Shown here: positions 11,673 through 22,872 of the stretch, piece after piece
Position numbering within the stretch: position 1 is the first letter of the stretch
How the letters are laid out: every line of letters begins with the position of its first letter
Assembly: GCA_019633425.1 (NCBI GenBank)
Contig: WSUB01000173.1
Coordinates: 20,520-84,519, forward strand
Length of the DNA: 64,000 bases
Direction of reading: 5' to 3'
Origin: Tulasnella sp. 424
Lineage: Eukaryota > Basidiomycota > Agaricomycetes > Cantharellales > Tulasnellaceae
The notes under the pieces: generated by a model
Told to the model about the DNA's origin: nothing
Database searches by the model: none
The model's input: the letters and a program-made list of their open reading frames with translations, nothing else
Translations under genes and position numbers: made by a program

Positions 11673-11824
11673 TGGTGTTATTTGTTGTTGCGCTTTTCCC
11701 AATCCCTCCACTCATCCTCATTTCACTCCTTCTCTTTGCTCATCTCGCTTTCAAATATTCTCCTCTCACATCCCGCTTTTGTTCTTACCTAACGCTTGGC
11801 CCCTTCTTGCTCAATTCTCCCCTC

Positions 11825-12357
11825 TGTCAGAGTCGAGATCGAGGTCGAGAGTTCAGGCGAGGCGCTTCAAGGTTTGAGGTTCGAGAGTCAAGAGGTAACA
11901 GAGATGTTGATACTAGAGGAGTAGACGAGAGGCGGAATGAGGAACAAACCTCCTCATTCCNNNNNNNNNNNNNNNNNNNNNNNNNNNNNNNNNNNNNNNN
12001 NNNNNNNNNNNNNNNNNNNNNNNNNNNNNNNNNNNNNNNNNNNNNNNNNNNNNNNNNNNNAGAGTCAAGAGGTAACAGAGATGTTGATACTAGAGGAGTA
12101 GACGAGAGGCGGAATGAGGAACAAACCTCCTCATTCCGTCCCGTTATTATAGTACAAAGGTGGAGGCGATGACTAACGAATGTGTAACAACATGGGGCGC
12201 TTACTGATGATACATGAGGCGACGCGTAAGCAAATGAAGGACAACGCGTAAGCGAACGGGTAGAAACCGATAGAAAATGATGGAACGACAAGATAAGGAA
12301 TGGGATGATAAGATAACGAGCGTGATAAGATAAGAGTGTGAGGACGGGGTCATCACA
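11825..12357 (-). repeat. 3' LTR of gypsy C, containing an artefactual assembly gap
   Basis: Removing the 100 N (11961-12060) and one copy of the 77-bp repeat flanking them (11884-11960 equals 12061-12137) leaves exactly 356 bp, the length of the partner LTR at 17106-17461. So the LTR is whole and the gap is false. Confidence 0.93.
11961..12060. other. Run of 100 N (scaffold gap)
   Basis: Exactly 100 N, the usual placeholder for a gap of unknown size. The 77 bases on its left are repeated exactly on its right. Confidence 0.98.
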
Positions 12358-12369
12358 GTTGCCCCCCCT

Positions 12370-15300
12370 TTACAAGCGAAGCCGAGACGATTGGCGTTGA
12401 GGTTGAGCGGTAGGAGCGTTTGGGAATCTCTGATGGAATTCGTTCACTAATTCTGACGCGTGTTCAAGGTTTTCTGCATTCTCCCATGTGTTGTTTTTGT
12501 CGCTGAACCCTCTCCATTTGACTAGGTACTGCAATTGCCGGTAATAGAGGTGGGAGTTCAAAATCTTCTCCACTTCCCACTCTTCCTGCTCTTCGACTAT
12601 TATTGGAGGAGGAGGCGCTTGCGTTCGTCCCGGAATTGTGTCGGTAACATGAGGCGTGAGCAGTGCGTTGAACTGTGGGCCTCTGTCGGATACTGTTTGG
12701 GCGGGGAGACCATGGTACTTCCACACGTTGGCTATGAAGAGTTCCGATGTTTTCTGTGCGTCGAGTCCGAGTTCTTGCGTGGCGATAAAGTGGGCTTCTT
12801 TCGTCAATCGGTCTACTGCTGCCAGTATTGTATCATTGCTGTTTTGGGTTCGCGGGAGTTTGGTGATAAAGTCATACGACACGTCCAGCCATGGTCCTTC
12901 GGGTACTGGTAATGGTTTCAGGAGACCGGTTGGCTTCATGTAGTGAGGCTTGTTCCGTTGGCAGATGCCGCATGCTTCGACGTATCGATTGACGTAGGTT
13001 TTCATCGACAGCCAGTAATATCCTCTTGACAGTGCTTCCAGCGTCTTTGCTTGGCCTGGGTGTCCTGCGATGATTGCGTCGTGATACAGTTGTAACAAGG
13101 ATTGTTTAATGTCTTCATTGTTGGGAACGTAGATCTTCTCCTTATAACGTAATAGTCCATCTCGCTTTGACCATCCTGCCATGTCTTTTCGTGTGCTTGC
13201 TGGGGCGGAGTCCGGATCGGCGTTCAGATACGGTAGTACTGCTTTGATTGTCGAGTCCTCAGACATTTTTGCTTCGATGGTTCGCACTATTTCTTCGTCA
13301 CTCTCCAGTTGGACGTCTTCCTCATTTTCGTTAGCGTTGACTTCTACAAATCTTGATGGTGGTAGGAACGTTAGGGGCGTTTCTTCTGCCCCCCCTTCAG
13401 GACGGTGATCCGGATGATGAGACAGTGCGTCTGGTTTCCCTGATTTGACACCTGGACGGTATTCGATTTCTAAGTCTTATTCAGCAAGTTCTTGCAGCCA
13501 ACGATGTTGCCTGGCATTGAGGGTTTGTGTTTTCATGAACCATTGCAAGTTCTTGTGGTCCGTTTTGATGCGTGTCTTGTGTTTTGCACCCTTAAGGTAG
13601 TGTTGCCAGTATTTGAGGGCTCTCACTATCGCTAACATTTCCTTATCGTAAATGTCGTAGTTGGCCTCGGCCGGAGTGAGGGATTTCGACATGAAGGCGT
13701 TCGGATGCAGTTTGCCATCTTCAGCCTTCTGGGATAATATTGCTCCGTACGCGTACCCTGAGGCGTCTGTTTCCAGTGTTGAAGGTTTCTCTGGGTCGTG
13801 ATGTCGTAGTACTGGAGCTGTAGTGAACCGTTCTTTCAGTGTTTCGAAAGCCTTGGCGCAATCCGTCATCCAGTTCCATTTGACGTCTTTTCTGAGAAGT
13901 TTCGTAATAGGGGCTGCGATATGGGAGAAGTCTTGTATAAAACGTCGGTAGAAGTTGGCGAAACCTAGGAACGTTTGGATTTCCTTGACGTTGGTTGGCA
14001 TCAGCCATTCTTTGATTGCTTCGACCTTGTATTTGTCCATGGAAACTCCTTCTTTGTTGACCCACAATCCTAGATATTCCATTTTGTTCATGAAGAATTT
14101 ACATTTTTTGGCGTTGCAGCGGAGGTCGTTTTCTCTGAACCGTTTCAGGACTTCTCTAGTGATTTCCACGTTCTCCTCCCTAGTCTTGGTTGCCGGCATC
14201 ATATCGTCAAGGTAGTTGAGTACTGACGAGTCGAGAAGATCGTGAAGGATGTGGTTGATGAATCTTTGGAATACCGCTGGTGCATTGCAGAGACCAAACG
14301 GCATGACAGTCCATTCGAATAGGCCGAACCGCATTCTGAATGCCGTCTTCCACTTGTCTCCTTCCGCTATCCTGATGAGGTGGTATCCGGACCTGAGGTT
14401 GAGATTGGTGAACCATTCTTTCCCTGCTAGTCGTTCGATTAGCTCTGTGGCCAAGGGAATTGGATACCGATCGGGAATCGTGATTTCGTTTAGCTTCCAA
14501 TAGTTGATGATCAATCTTTTCTTTCCGTCCTTCTTTCCGATAAAGAAACATGATGCGGCGATTGGCGAGTGCGAAGGTCGAATGAATCCCTTTTGTGTCA
14601 TCTCCGTAACCCATTTCTTCATGTCTTCGTTATCTTCGGCCGATCCTTGATACAGTCCTGACGGCTTGGGTAGTTCCGCTCCGGGTTTGAGATCTATCTT
14701 GCAGTCGAAGGGTCGATGTGGCAGCATTGCGTGACTGTCCTTCATTTCTTCAAACACATCTAGGAATTTGTGAAGCTCCTCGGGTACTGCTTCTTCGACA
14801 GGTAGTTCCTTTGGGGCATGCTCAGAAGCGATTTTGGCTGATATACTTGTTCCGGCAATTACTGGAGGAATGGGTTTTCGATCTGGTTGCCCGTTTGCCT
14901 TTCCGTATACATCTATCGGTGTGTCCAGACAATTTTGCGAACAATACATGTCGTCGAACGTCACTCTTCGAGTTCTCCAGTCTACTTGAGGATTGTGTCG
15001 ATACAACCACGGCACTCCCAGAATGATGGGGTGTTTTCCAATGTTGGCAACGTCCAATGTTATTTTTTCCGTATGTGGTCCGATCTGCAGTTCCGCTTGT
15101 ACTTCTTGATCGATTCTTCCTAGCGGATGTCCATCGATGGTGACGGGTTGTAAGGGGAACTCTTTGGTTTTAGTGGGGATTCGGTTTTCTTCGACAAATC
15201 GATTGCTGATGAATTCTGACATAGCCCTGGAGTCGATCATTGCAGTGGGGAAAGCTGTGACTTGTTCTGTTGTGATTCTTGCAGGTACGATTAGGTGGGA

Positions 15301-15405
15301 CGTGGGGTGCATGTTCATACGATTTTCATAGTTCATATTTACAGCATGGTGGGTACCTAAAAGATGACGAAGAACAGGAGCGCTCACGCACTGGGGAGAA
15401 AACCC
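12370..15405 (-). pseudogene. pol of gypsy C (protease, RT, RNase H, deleted integrase, chromodomain)
   Basis: One frame runs from the frameshift heptamer (15399-15405) to 12370, broken by TAA at 13477-13479. The protease motif reads AMIDSRAMSEF, so the DSG glycine is lost. RT keeps NYLDDMMPATKT. RNase H has LETDASGYAYGA and DKEMLAIVRAL. Integrase keeps the H-H-C-C finger (LYHDAIIAGHPG, CGICQRN) and the first two catalytic Asp regions (SYDFITKL, SDRGPQFN). It then jumps directly to LLTPHVTDTIPGR, losing roughly 200 residues with the catalytic Glu compared with the copy at 33216. The chromodomain (EEWEVEKILNS...LVKWRGF) remains. Not active. Confidence 0.93.
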
Positions 15406-16742
15406 TGCTGCACGAGAGGACTGAAAGGGTTGTTGGACTGGAGCCTGGGAGTAGGGGATGAATCGGGGTTAGGAAGTGGGTTTGCGGGGCTTGGGACCAT
15501 GGTTGCTGCGATAGTGGTGTCGATGACTCCTTGGCGTGGTTTTGGGGGAAGTCCGTGGTCACTTGCTCTATGCCCAGCTAATCCACAGTAGTAGCAACGA
15601 CCTTCTGCTCTTCTCCTCGCTTTTTCTTCTGCCGACACCGGTCCTCTTTTGTTTGCGTCGATCTGGATGGGCACCGGTTGCATGTGACTGAACGCGTTGG
15701 GAGCTTGTTGGTTTGGGTTGGCTTTGTATATGGGCTGTGTTGGTTGCGGCGGCGGTGGTGGTGCTTGGTATATCGGCATTTGGTTCAGGAAGGGATTCGT
15801 TGGTGGACGAGGTTGGAATCGAGGAGGGGGGCGAGGATGATGGTCATTGCTTCTTTCTTGCTTTCGTTCCCATATACGCTCGTCCAGCCGAATGCTAAGA
15901 TTAACCAGGGTTTCAAGGCTAGTAGGGATGGGATGGTACACCAGTGCGTCCTTGACTTCTTCCTTCAGTCCTCTGAGATAATAGTGTATGAAGGTGCCCT
16001 CGTCCCAGTTGATCTCCATGGTGATTCTTCGGAAGTCTGCTGTGTATTGCGTGGCTGGCCCCTTTTGCCCTTTCTCGATGAGTGCCTCCAGTTGCCTTAT
16101 TGCCGCTGCTTCCTTATCCGGGTCTCCGAAGGCTTTGATGAATTCTTCTTCGAACGCTTCTCATTTCCGTCCTTCTCTTTTCTTCTGTTTGCCAAGTACG
16201 TCTCGAAGGATCGGACTTGCCCAGGTCTTGGCCGTGTCGGTCATATATGAGATGGCGAATACGATCATCGTGCGTTCGTCTTCGAATTCTTCTCTTTTGA
16301 CTAAGAAGTAGAATTTGCAGCTTTCTATGAATTGATCGGCTGCTAGTCCTCGTTTCTTGCCATCGTAGACCTCGGGTTCCCTTATCTTGATCTTGGGTTT
16401 TCGGCTTCCCGCGATTCCCATCATCCGGAAGGCTTTCTTTGCTGCTCGGAATTCCGGGTCGTTCTCGTCTGGGCTTGGGGTTCGCTCCCTTTGCCATGTT
16501 CGTGGGATTTCGTACACCGTCGACCTTCCTCTTGTGTTTGTGTCAGGCGGGATTCTTGGTGATCGGAGGTTTAGTCTTTCAATTTCTTCGATGACCGTCC
16601 CGACCAACGTGGGGCGCGAGTTTCGAGGGAGACCGAAACTTCCTGGGAGTTGCGGCAGTGGCTGTTGGATTTCTGGGTGTGCGACTGATTCAGTAGGTGC
16701 AGGAGCCCCTGTAGATGCTTGTTCTTGCTGTGTTCCGTCCAT
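15384..16742 (-). pseudogene. gag of gypsy C
   Basis: ATG at 16742 (MDGTQQEQASTG). One nonsense codon at 16161-16163 (TGA, probably from TGG, as the sister families have Trp in the segment before EFIKAFGDPDK). The capsid-like region is followed by the zinc knuckle CYYCGLAGHRASDH, a C-x2-C-x4-H-x4-H form. The ORF ends at 15384 after a GGGTTTT heptamer in the zero frame, and pol continues in -1. Confidence 0.9.
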
Positions 16743-17094
16743 TCTTTAGCAATTACTGTTCTGTCAATGGGAAGGATTTGGTAGATTCGGGCGAGTTGGG
16801 TTCCGATGGTTGGTAGGGGATGACGATGGTTCTTTCTTCTTCGTCAACTACGGCTACTTGCAGGATTGACAGGAGTTTCTGGATTTCGAACTGGAATCGG
16901 TCGTGTACGGCGATGTTGTATTGAGTGTTGGTTTGTTGGGCAATTCTGATGGACTGAGGAAGTCAGGCTAGTAATCCGGTTCTTTTGATTCGTTGGCTTT
17001 GTCGAGGTGTTGCTGTGGTTTCTGGGAATACTTCTTCGTAATCGGGGAGTTCTTGGTGCTTGGGCATGCAAAAGCGAGTCGCCTGTTATGGACA
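16743..17094 (-). pseudogene. ORF0 remnant of gypsy C
   Basis: Between the primer site and gag, one minus frame reads EERTIVIPYQP and, after a 1-nt shift, another reads YQILPID just before the gag ATG. The same IPY-x-P ... Y-x-(I/V)-LP-x-D block ends ORF0 in gypsy A and B, so this is a broken ORF0. No domain recognised. Confidence 0.55.
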
Positions 17095-17105
17095 ATTCCG
17101 CCTAA

Positions 17106-17461
17106 TGTCAGAGTCGAGATCGAGGTCGAGAGTTCAGGCGAGGCGCTTCAAGGTTCTAGGTTCAAGAGTCAAGAGGTAACAGAGATGTTGATACTAGAGG
17201 AGTAGACGAGAGGCGGAATGAGGAACAAACCTCCTCATTCCGTCACGTTATTATAGTACAAAGGTGGAGGCGATGACTAACGAATGTGTAACGACATGAG
17301 GTGCTTACTGATGATACATGAGGCGACGCATAAGCAAATGAAGGACGACGCGTAAGCGAACGGGTAGAAACCGATAGAAAATGATGGAACGACAAGATAA
17401 GGAATGGGATGATAAGATAACGAGCGTGATAAGATAAGAGTGTGAGGACGGGGTCATCACA
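17106..17461 (-). repeat. 5' LTR of gypsy C
   Basis: 356 bp, TGTCAGAG...CATCACA on the plus strand. It carries TATAATAA (minus strand, 17248-17255) and the conserved hairpin. The primer-complementary nonamer (minus ATTCCGCCT) is at 17211-17219, 36 nt downstream of the TATA start. Confidence 0.93.
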
Positions 17462-17852
17462 CCCTCACTCACCCTCTTTCTCTTCCGATCATCCCCCTTT
17501 TTTCACAATCCCACTTTTCACTAGATGACATATTTTTGCTCATTCTTCATTTGTGTTCCCCCCCACTTTGACCCCATCTCCCTCCTTATTCTACACTTTG
17601 GCCTTTTGTAACCCATCCCTCCCCTAACTCCTGGTGCTGTAGCGAAGCGAGGCATGCCTAGTTCTATTAAGCACATGGCTGGAGGAGGAAAAGTATCGTG
17701 AACGTGGTAGCACCTTACCGTGGATCTGGACCATTGCACCAATGCCGCAGCAACACGAAGATGTGGCAGCATCAGTTCAAGCATGGAATGATGAAAGTAA
17801 GGGCAAACTTTCTTGCCTATGATTGCACTACATCTAACTCCCTCCAGTTGTC
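17462..17852. other. Pyrimidine-rich DNA, no gene recognised
   Basis: Begins with the CCCTC TSD of gypsy C. C/T-rich to about 17630, then relic-like sequence leading into the KDZ fragment. No ORF worth calling. Confidence 0.6.
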
Positions 17853-18137
17853 CGCCTTGAGTGGGTCCATGCAAAAGCAGCCCTGGACCGATGGGTTGAA
17901 GAGAACCATCTCCTGCGCGAGGAATTGGGAAGAATTGCACCATTCTTCAGATGGGCCTATCAAGACTGGTCCAACAAGAGTGATAATCTTGGTCAAAATG
18001 AAGGGGACAGGGTAATATGTGGCTACAGGGCTTTCACGCTTCGCAAGGCTAATGAGTATAAGCGGTTGGTTTGCAATGCACTAGACAACTTGTCTCTTGC
18101 TGGCCTTGACCTTCCTTCAAAACTCTGTAGCTCCTAG
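17853..18137 (+). pseudogene. KDZ transposase C-terminal fragment
   Basis: The frame reads RLEWVHAKAALDRW, then EENHLLREELGRI and GYRAFTLRKANEY, ending in a stop at 18135-18137. This matches the ending I know from agaric KDZ (CxC-type) transposases: R-x-x-W-x-KA-x-A-x-RW-x-EE-x-x-LL-x-EE-x-R. It is probably the continuation of the tail at 11081-11672, separated by the gypsy C insertion. Confidence 0.65.
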
Positions 18138-18767
18138 TTCCTTATTGTACAAGGTGCAAACTAGATGCCACCTATCTGTTCATACATACTTGATTGTAGA
18201 CAGTAGGGTCGTTGCCGCATCAACAGCAACATCACTGAGGAGATTCGATGCCCTGTGTCTATGCTACCCAACCATTCAAACATTCTGCAGCAACCATTGA
18301 GTTGCCCCACCTTCCCCTGCGCATGCTGACAAATATTTCTTCTCTTCCACTCCAATGAGCCACGGAGCTATCCAGCCTATATCACTGAACCAACCCAAAC
18401 CTTGTCACAAAGTCATTCTGCTGCCATGCTTGATCTAGATTAGCTGGTACTTATTGTATTGTGTGAGCTGTGCAGGCTAGCAAAATTCCTTCCTCAGCCC
18501 CCAACAAACCAGAATCCCTGCTGGCTGGATTGCTGAAGTGTCCCAATCTTAAGTTCCAGTAGCTGGGGTGCGCGCGCTGATCGTGGGAAATGGGAAGTCG
18601 CCACACGGGATTCGTATTAGAAAATAGGAAATGCGAATACAGGTCAACTACTTACTTTAACTGTAGTTAGAACGGCTGTAAGTAATTGTAGAGTTGATAT
18701 GTGATATTCGAGAGGTTGATTGGGAGGGAAGGACGGGCGGGAACGTCCGGTGTCGAGCGGAAATGGC
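18138..18767. other. No gene recognised
   Basis: 630 bp without a credible ORF or a repeat shared with the rest of the window. Possibly the non-coding 3' end of the KDZ relic. Confidence 0.5.
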
Positions 18768-19194
18768 TGTACACTTTCACAAGCATTTTCAGTCCAGGAT
18801 GAAAAGTTACCAAGATTTTCCATTGACGCCACCTTTTCCCTCCAGAATGATGGAAAATGTTGGGAAATTAAGGGGTATTCCACATTCTCAGATTAGTCTC
18901 ACAGATAGATTGGGGCATGCTGAAAATTGTTCAAAATTTTCCTCAGCATTTTCTTCAGCTTGAAAAAGATGTAGACCATCTCCACTGAAAATGCTAATGA
19001 TTATTGAGACAAGAAAAGGGTCTATGTTTTTCAGTGCCATAGTGAAAACCTTCCACATTTTTCACTCACAGGAAAATCATCAGAGATTTTCATCATAATT
19101 TTCTAAAAATGAAAAATTATCAGGAAAAGTGATTCCCCTCCCAGCATTTTCTTCAAAATTTTCAGCTGCAGAAAATGTTGATTTGCTCCCTGTG
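18768..19194. repeat. Truncated second copy of the CACAGGGAGCAAATC MITE
   Basis: Matches the central and right parts of 3998-4768, including the palindrome centre, and ends at the same terminus (CTCCCTGTG at 19186-19194). The left arm is missing and the loop is partly deleted. Followed by TGG. Confidence 0.82.
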
Positions 19195-20097
19195 TGGAGG
19201 TAGTCTCTAGCACCTGCTAACACATCTCCTATCTCCACCCCTGCACTGTCCCAAACCCAGCTATCATCCAGGCTACACTGAACTGGCCTATGCCTGCACC
19301 AGTGCTTGGCCCATATGAGCCAGTATACTGTGGATTGTTCTTCTTGCAAATGCTAACAAGTTTCAACCTCAAGGTGCAGGCAAATGACAATAGGTCCAAG
19401 ACTGGACCAACCAAATCCCCGCGCATCCTGCTGCAGCACTTGAACCTAATCTTCCGCCTTTCAGCTGGTATGTCCGGTATTTTGTTGCTAATGCATGCTG
19501 ACATGTTTACATTTGAGTTAAATTCATTTTGCAGGTATCTCCCAATACCAGATGACCTGACTTGATCAGCCAGATGTTCGGCATGAAATGCTGCAGCACT
19601 TCGTGGCTATTAGCCAGGTTCTGCGGCAGAGGCTATCCACATGGACTCACAGCGCTGACATGAATATCAAGATTTTGCTTGCGCTGACAACATGAGAACC
19701 TTTTATCCCAAAAGGTTTAATGGTAAGCAGTTTGTTTGTCACGCAGAACCCAGCGGGATTATGTTCCGCAGAGCGAATTGGTTAAGTGGGTGGGGGTAAA
19801 AGGGTTGTCTGCCTCTCTTGAGGCAAAACCCGTATTTATTTGCTAGATAAGGTTGTGCTAGAGTATTCTACATCACTCTATATTAAACCATTGCCCTCCG
19901 GGCAGTCCTGGCCACGGCAGGCCTCACACTTACGTAACTACCAGGCCGAACAAGTTGTCCGTTGGACTCACACAGACTTGTGCAGTAACAATAAAAGATA
20001 GGCTTGAATATATACAATATAAAAAAATCGGACGAGGAGAAATAGGTTCACAATGTAAGGGAGAGCGCGGAGCCATTCACAGTACAGGACTAAAAGA
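19195..20097. other. Degenerate sequence, no gene assigned
   Basis: A 91-codon plus ORF at 19290-19565 has no family I recognise. 19730-20097 is non-coding, with an AT-rich stretch near 19990-20020. It could include remains of the DNA transposon linked to the MITE. Confidence 0.45.
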
Positions 20098-22066
20098 TCA
20101 AGGGAAGAAACTGTACAAAGTATCATAATCATCATCTTTCACAGCCGTCCCGTAGTCCAAGCTTGAGTCATATGCGGTCGGCATCTTGTGATCAGGAGCG
20201 GGGCGTTTCGGGACCTCGAAGTCACGTCCCCTCTCACCCCTAGCAAATCATGATTTCTCATGTGACTTAGTGTGATAAAATCCTTGGAGGTGGTGGACCT
20301 TTCTCACAATTTCCTTAGCTAAGAAAATTACTTGAGTTGTTTGCCAAGTCTTCCCACTTAGGAAAAAATCCTCCTGTCAAGTCTCAGGACTTCCATGCAA
20401 ACTTTTAGCTATATAAAATTTTGGAGACATAACTTGTTAACTTTATAGAGTTGAAAATGTTCTGTCCTTCCTCAACAATTTTCCCTTGGTCTTCCTGCAG
20501 CAGAAGGCGACTATCATTTTCAACCTGCATTTTCTCCCCAATTCAAATATTTTAGTGGTTGGAAAGGTCTGAGAGCTTTTTGGAATCAATTTTATAGGCC
20601 TAGAGAAAAGGGGCCAAAAATTTTTGATTTCATGGGAGAAAATAACAATTTCTCGGGGAACAGCAAATTCTTTTCTCTGGTGTCAGAAAACCTTTTACAG
20701 AAAATAATGATCATTTTCCACTTAGGAAAATGCAGGAAATTTAAACAAAATCTCAGAGCAAACAATGATACCTTTCTTTCAACAGAATATGGGGAGAAAA
20801 GTGATCAGAAAATGCTTTCTGCTTTTACCATGAGAAAATGTCAGGTGATTTTCATCAAATTTATAGCTCACCTAAAATAGCATAGACCATAGAGCTTGTT
20901 TTCAGTTGAGTTTTTTGGAATGTGAGAAAATATTTGGGAAAAACACAAGTGTAGTTTAGGGAAGAAAGTTGATGAGAAAGCTCCACCACCCCCAAGGATT
21001 TTATCACACTAAGTCACTTGAGAAAATCATGATTTGCTAGGGGTGTCTTCGCCGGTGACTTGGGAATGTGCAGGCCCAGCATTCCCCTTTTGGCAGGGGA
21101 TGCCGAACCCAGCCCGAGCGGCATTTCGGGGCCCTTGAGGAGCTCCTTCTGTTGGAGTTCCTGCAGATTGATTTAGTGAGCTATTAGGAGACTATGGCTT
21201 GATAAAAAAAACTCACCATGATAAGATGTTCTGCAGTCTTGAGCTGGATGACGCTGTCCAGACAGAGATGGATGTGAAATGATGATGTCACACCGATATC
21301 GACGAAATCTCCGACCTGAAAGATCAAGTGAAATGCGCCTGCCAGGGAGCCGCCGGGAAGGCGTCGGCGGAGATCCAACCAAGACACCGGCTCGAAATGG
21401 GACGACGGGGATGGCTAATGCGATGAAGTGGGTGGTTCGTGCTGGTCGCATTCACGGCGATACACACAGGAAACCACTTACTCTAACAAAAGCTTGTCGA
21501 GCAATGTAAAGGGCGTCACGGGTGGACCAGTCAAGTTGGACTGATGCCGCGTGTTTTCCAGGAATAGACCGGAGTGTTGCGAACTGAAGCTTGCTGACCG
21601 TCGCCCCTTGAACGTACCATGGCACAGTACGTCCTGGGAGGTCTTCAATGTGAGCGAATTGACGGGCCTTGCTTTGCGATGTCCACGTCCTAAGATAAGT
21701 GGGGATAAGCGTCAGCGAGTTTATCTAGAGCCCAAAAAGCAAGACGCGGCCCTACCCATCCCAGTTACCACCCTCAGTAAGCGCGAACTCCTTCAACACC
21801 CCTTGAACCCGGAACTCGGCCAGATAGTCGCACAGATCATGCTCGGCTGGAACATGGAGCGCTTCAAATGGTTGTGTTGAGTCGACAATATCTTCAGGAT
21901 CTTTGTGTCAGATGTAGAACCAGTCCGCGAGGTCTTGTAAATTGTAAGGGACGTATTGCCAAGGTTCGCATTCATTGACATTGGTTTGGTCGTGTATGAG
22001 ATTGATATTGCTGATGCCCCATGACAGATTGGCAAAGCGACGGTTTGAGTCAAGAATGAGGGCCAT
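20098..22066 (-). pseudogene. Unknown multi-exon gene interrupted by a MITE
   Basis: The first exon starts at ATG 22066 (MALILDSNRRFANLSWGISN) and runs through HVPAEHDLCDYLAEFRVQG. It has an in-frame TGA at 21908-21910. Later exons read LPGRTVPWYVQGATVSKLQF (near 21600) and VIQLKTAEHLIM (near 21220), followed by an intron. The last coding exon reads ...LGLHIPKSPAK and is split at 21045/20235 by the MITE. Beyond the MITE it resumes with RDFEVPKRPAPDHK and ends in TGA at 20098-20100. I do not recognise the family. Exon borders are approximate, and at least one nonsense codon plus the insertion make it non-functional here. Confidence 0.55.
20235..21045. mobile_element. 811-bp MITE, TIR CACCCCTAGCAAATCATG, TSD TCT
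   Basis: Inverted ends of about 70 bp: CACCCCTAGCAAATCATG at 20235 and its reverse complement ending at 21045, both followed by the block GTGACTTAGTGTGATAAAAT. Flanked by TCT at 20232-20234 and 21046-21048. AT-rich interior with no transposase. It interrupts the last exon of the minus-strand gene 20098-22066. Confidence 0.92.
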
Positions 22067-22872
22067 AGGAAGTATAAGAAATAATGGTTATGGAAGATGG
22101 GAAAGGAGGGAATGAATGGTGATTGGAGGGGTGTGTTGGTAAGGTCTAGTGATATCAACTCCGTCGGTATTTATCCGTTCAACATGCCAAGAGATATTCG
22201 AGTTTGAGATATATGCAAGCTTTCGATTTAGGGAATATGACATTCTTTCATGGGCTTGGCAGTTGGGTTGAACATTGACCGACCCATTGACGGTATATCA
22301 TTCACAGAGGTCGGACAAACAGTATTGTAACTTTTCGGAGCCATAGTGTTCTCCAAGTATAGGTAGCGACGTCCGTCCAATGGGCTCTGCCGCATTTAGT
22401 TTGACTTTCAGGGCGGAGATCCGGCACCATGCAGCAGGTTTCAGGCCCCAGGGGCTGAGCATTGTCCCTTTCTATGCAGCAGGCACAATCTGGATGTTGT
22501 GCAGAGTGATCTACTCCCTTGTAAGCCACATAAGATTATGAGACATGGTACGATTTCTGGTCTCTGTACCAGACAGAGCAGGAAGGTCGAGTTTTATCCC
22601 GTGCTCTGTGCTTCCGGGGGACACTCAATCTCAAAGGCCGGATGCGGGATTGGATTTTTTTCAACAAACCAGGACCAGCAACGTTCCATATAATAAGAAA
22701 AGCAGCATCAAATTGGAATGGACATTGTATAAAGAGGGCATCTCGATACATGAAAAGAAAAACATGCGGTGCTACAAGGTATCATGTCCGAGTCGTCGCA
22801 ACAGTACCTTAGAAGTAGAGACTTGGTCGATTCAGCACATTCCTTAAAACCCTGATGTGTTTCAACCTAGAC
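22067..22872. other. No gene recognised
   Basis: Short ORFs on both strands (for example 22545-22847) give no recognisable protein. No repeat found. Confidence 0.5.

Larger units (their letters stand above)
11825..17461 (-). mobile_element. Gypsy C: chromovirus with internal integrase deletion, TSD CCCTC
   Basis: Both LTRs are present (11825-12357 including a spurious gap; 17106-17461). The element is flanked by CCCTC at 11820-11824 and 17462-17466. Read on the minus strand it is LTR, primer site 17095-17103, ORF0 remnant, gag, pol, polypurine tract (AAAGGGGGGGC) and LTR. It inserted into the 3' part of a KDZ relic. It is non-autonomous: there are nonsense codons in gag and pol, a protease DSG-to-DSR change, and a large deletion in integrase. 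Confidence 0.95.

Noticed and set aside
11666..12291. ORFs running through the N block
   Set aside because: They exist only because N codons are read as X and the 77-bp overlap is duplicated.
19730..19990. tRNA or structured RNA near GGTTAAGTGGG
   Set aside because: No cloverleaf or A/B box pair could be drawn.
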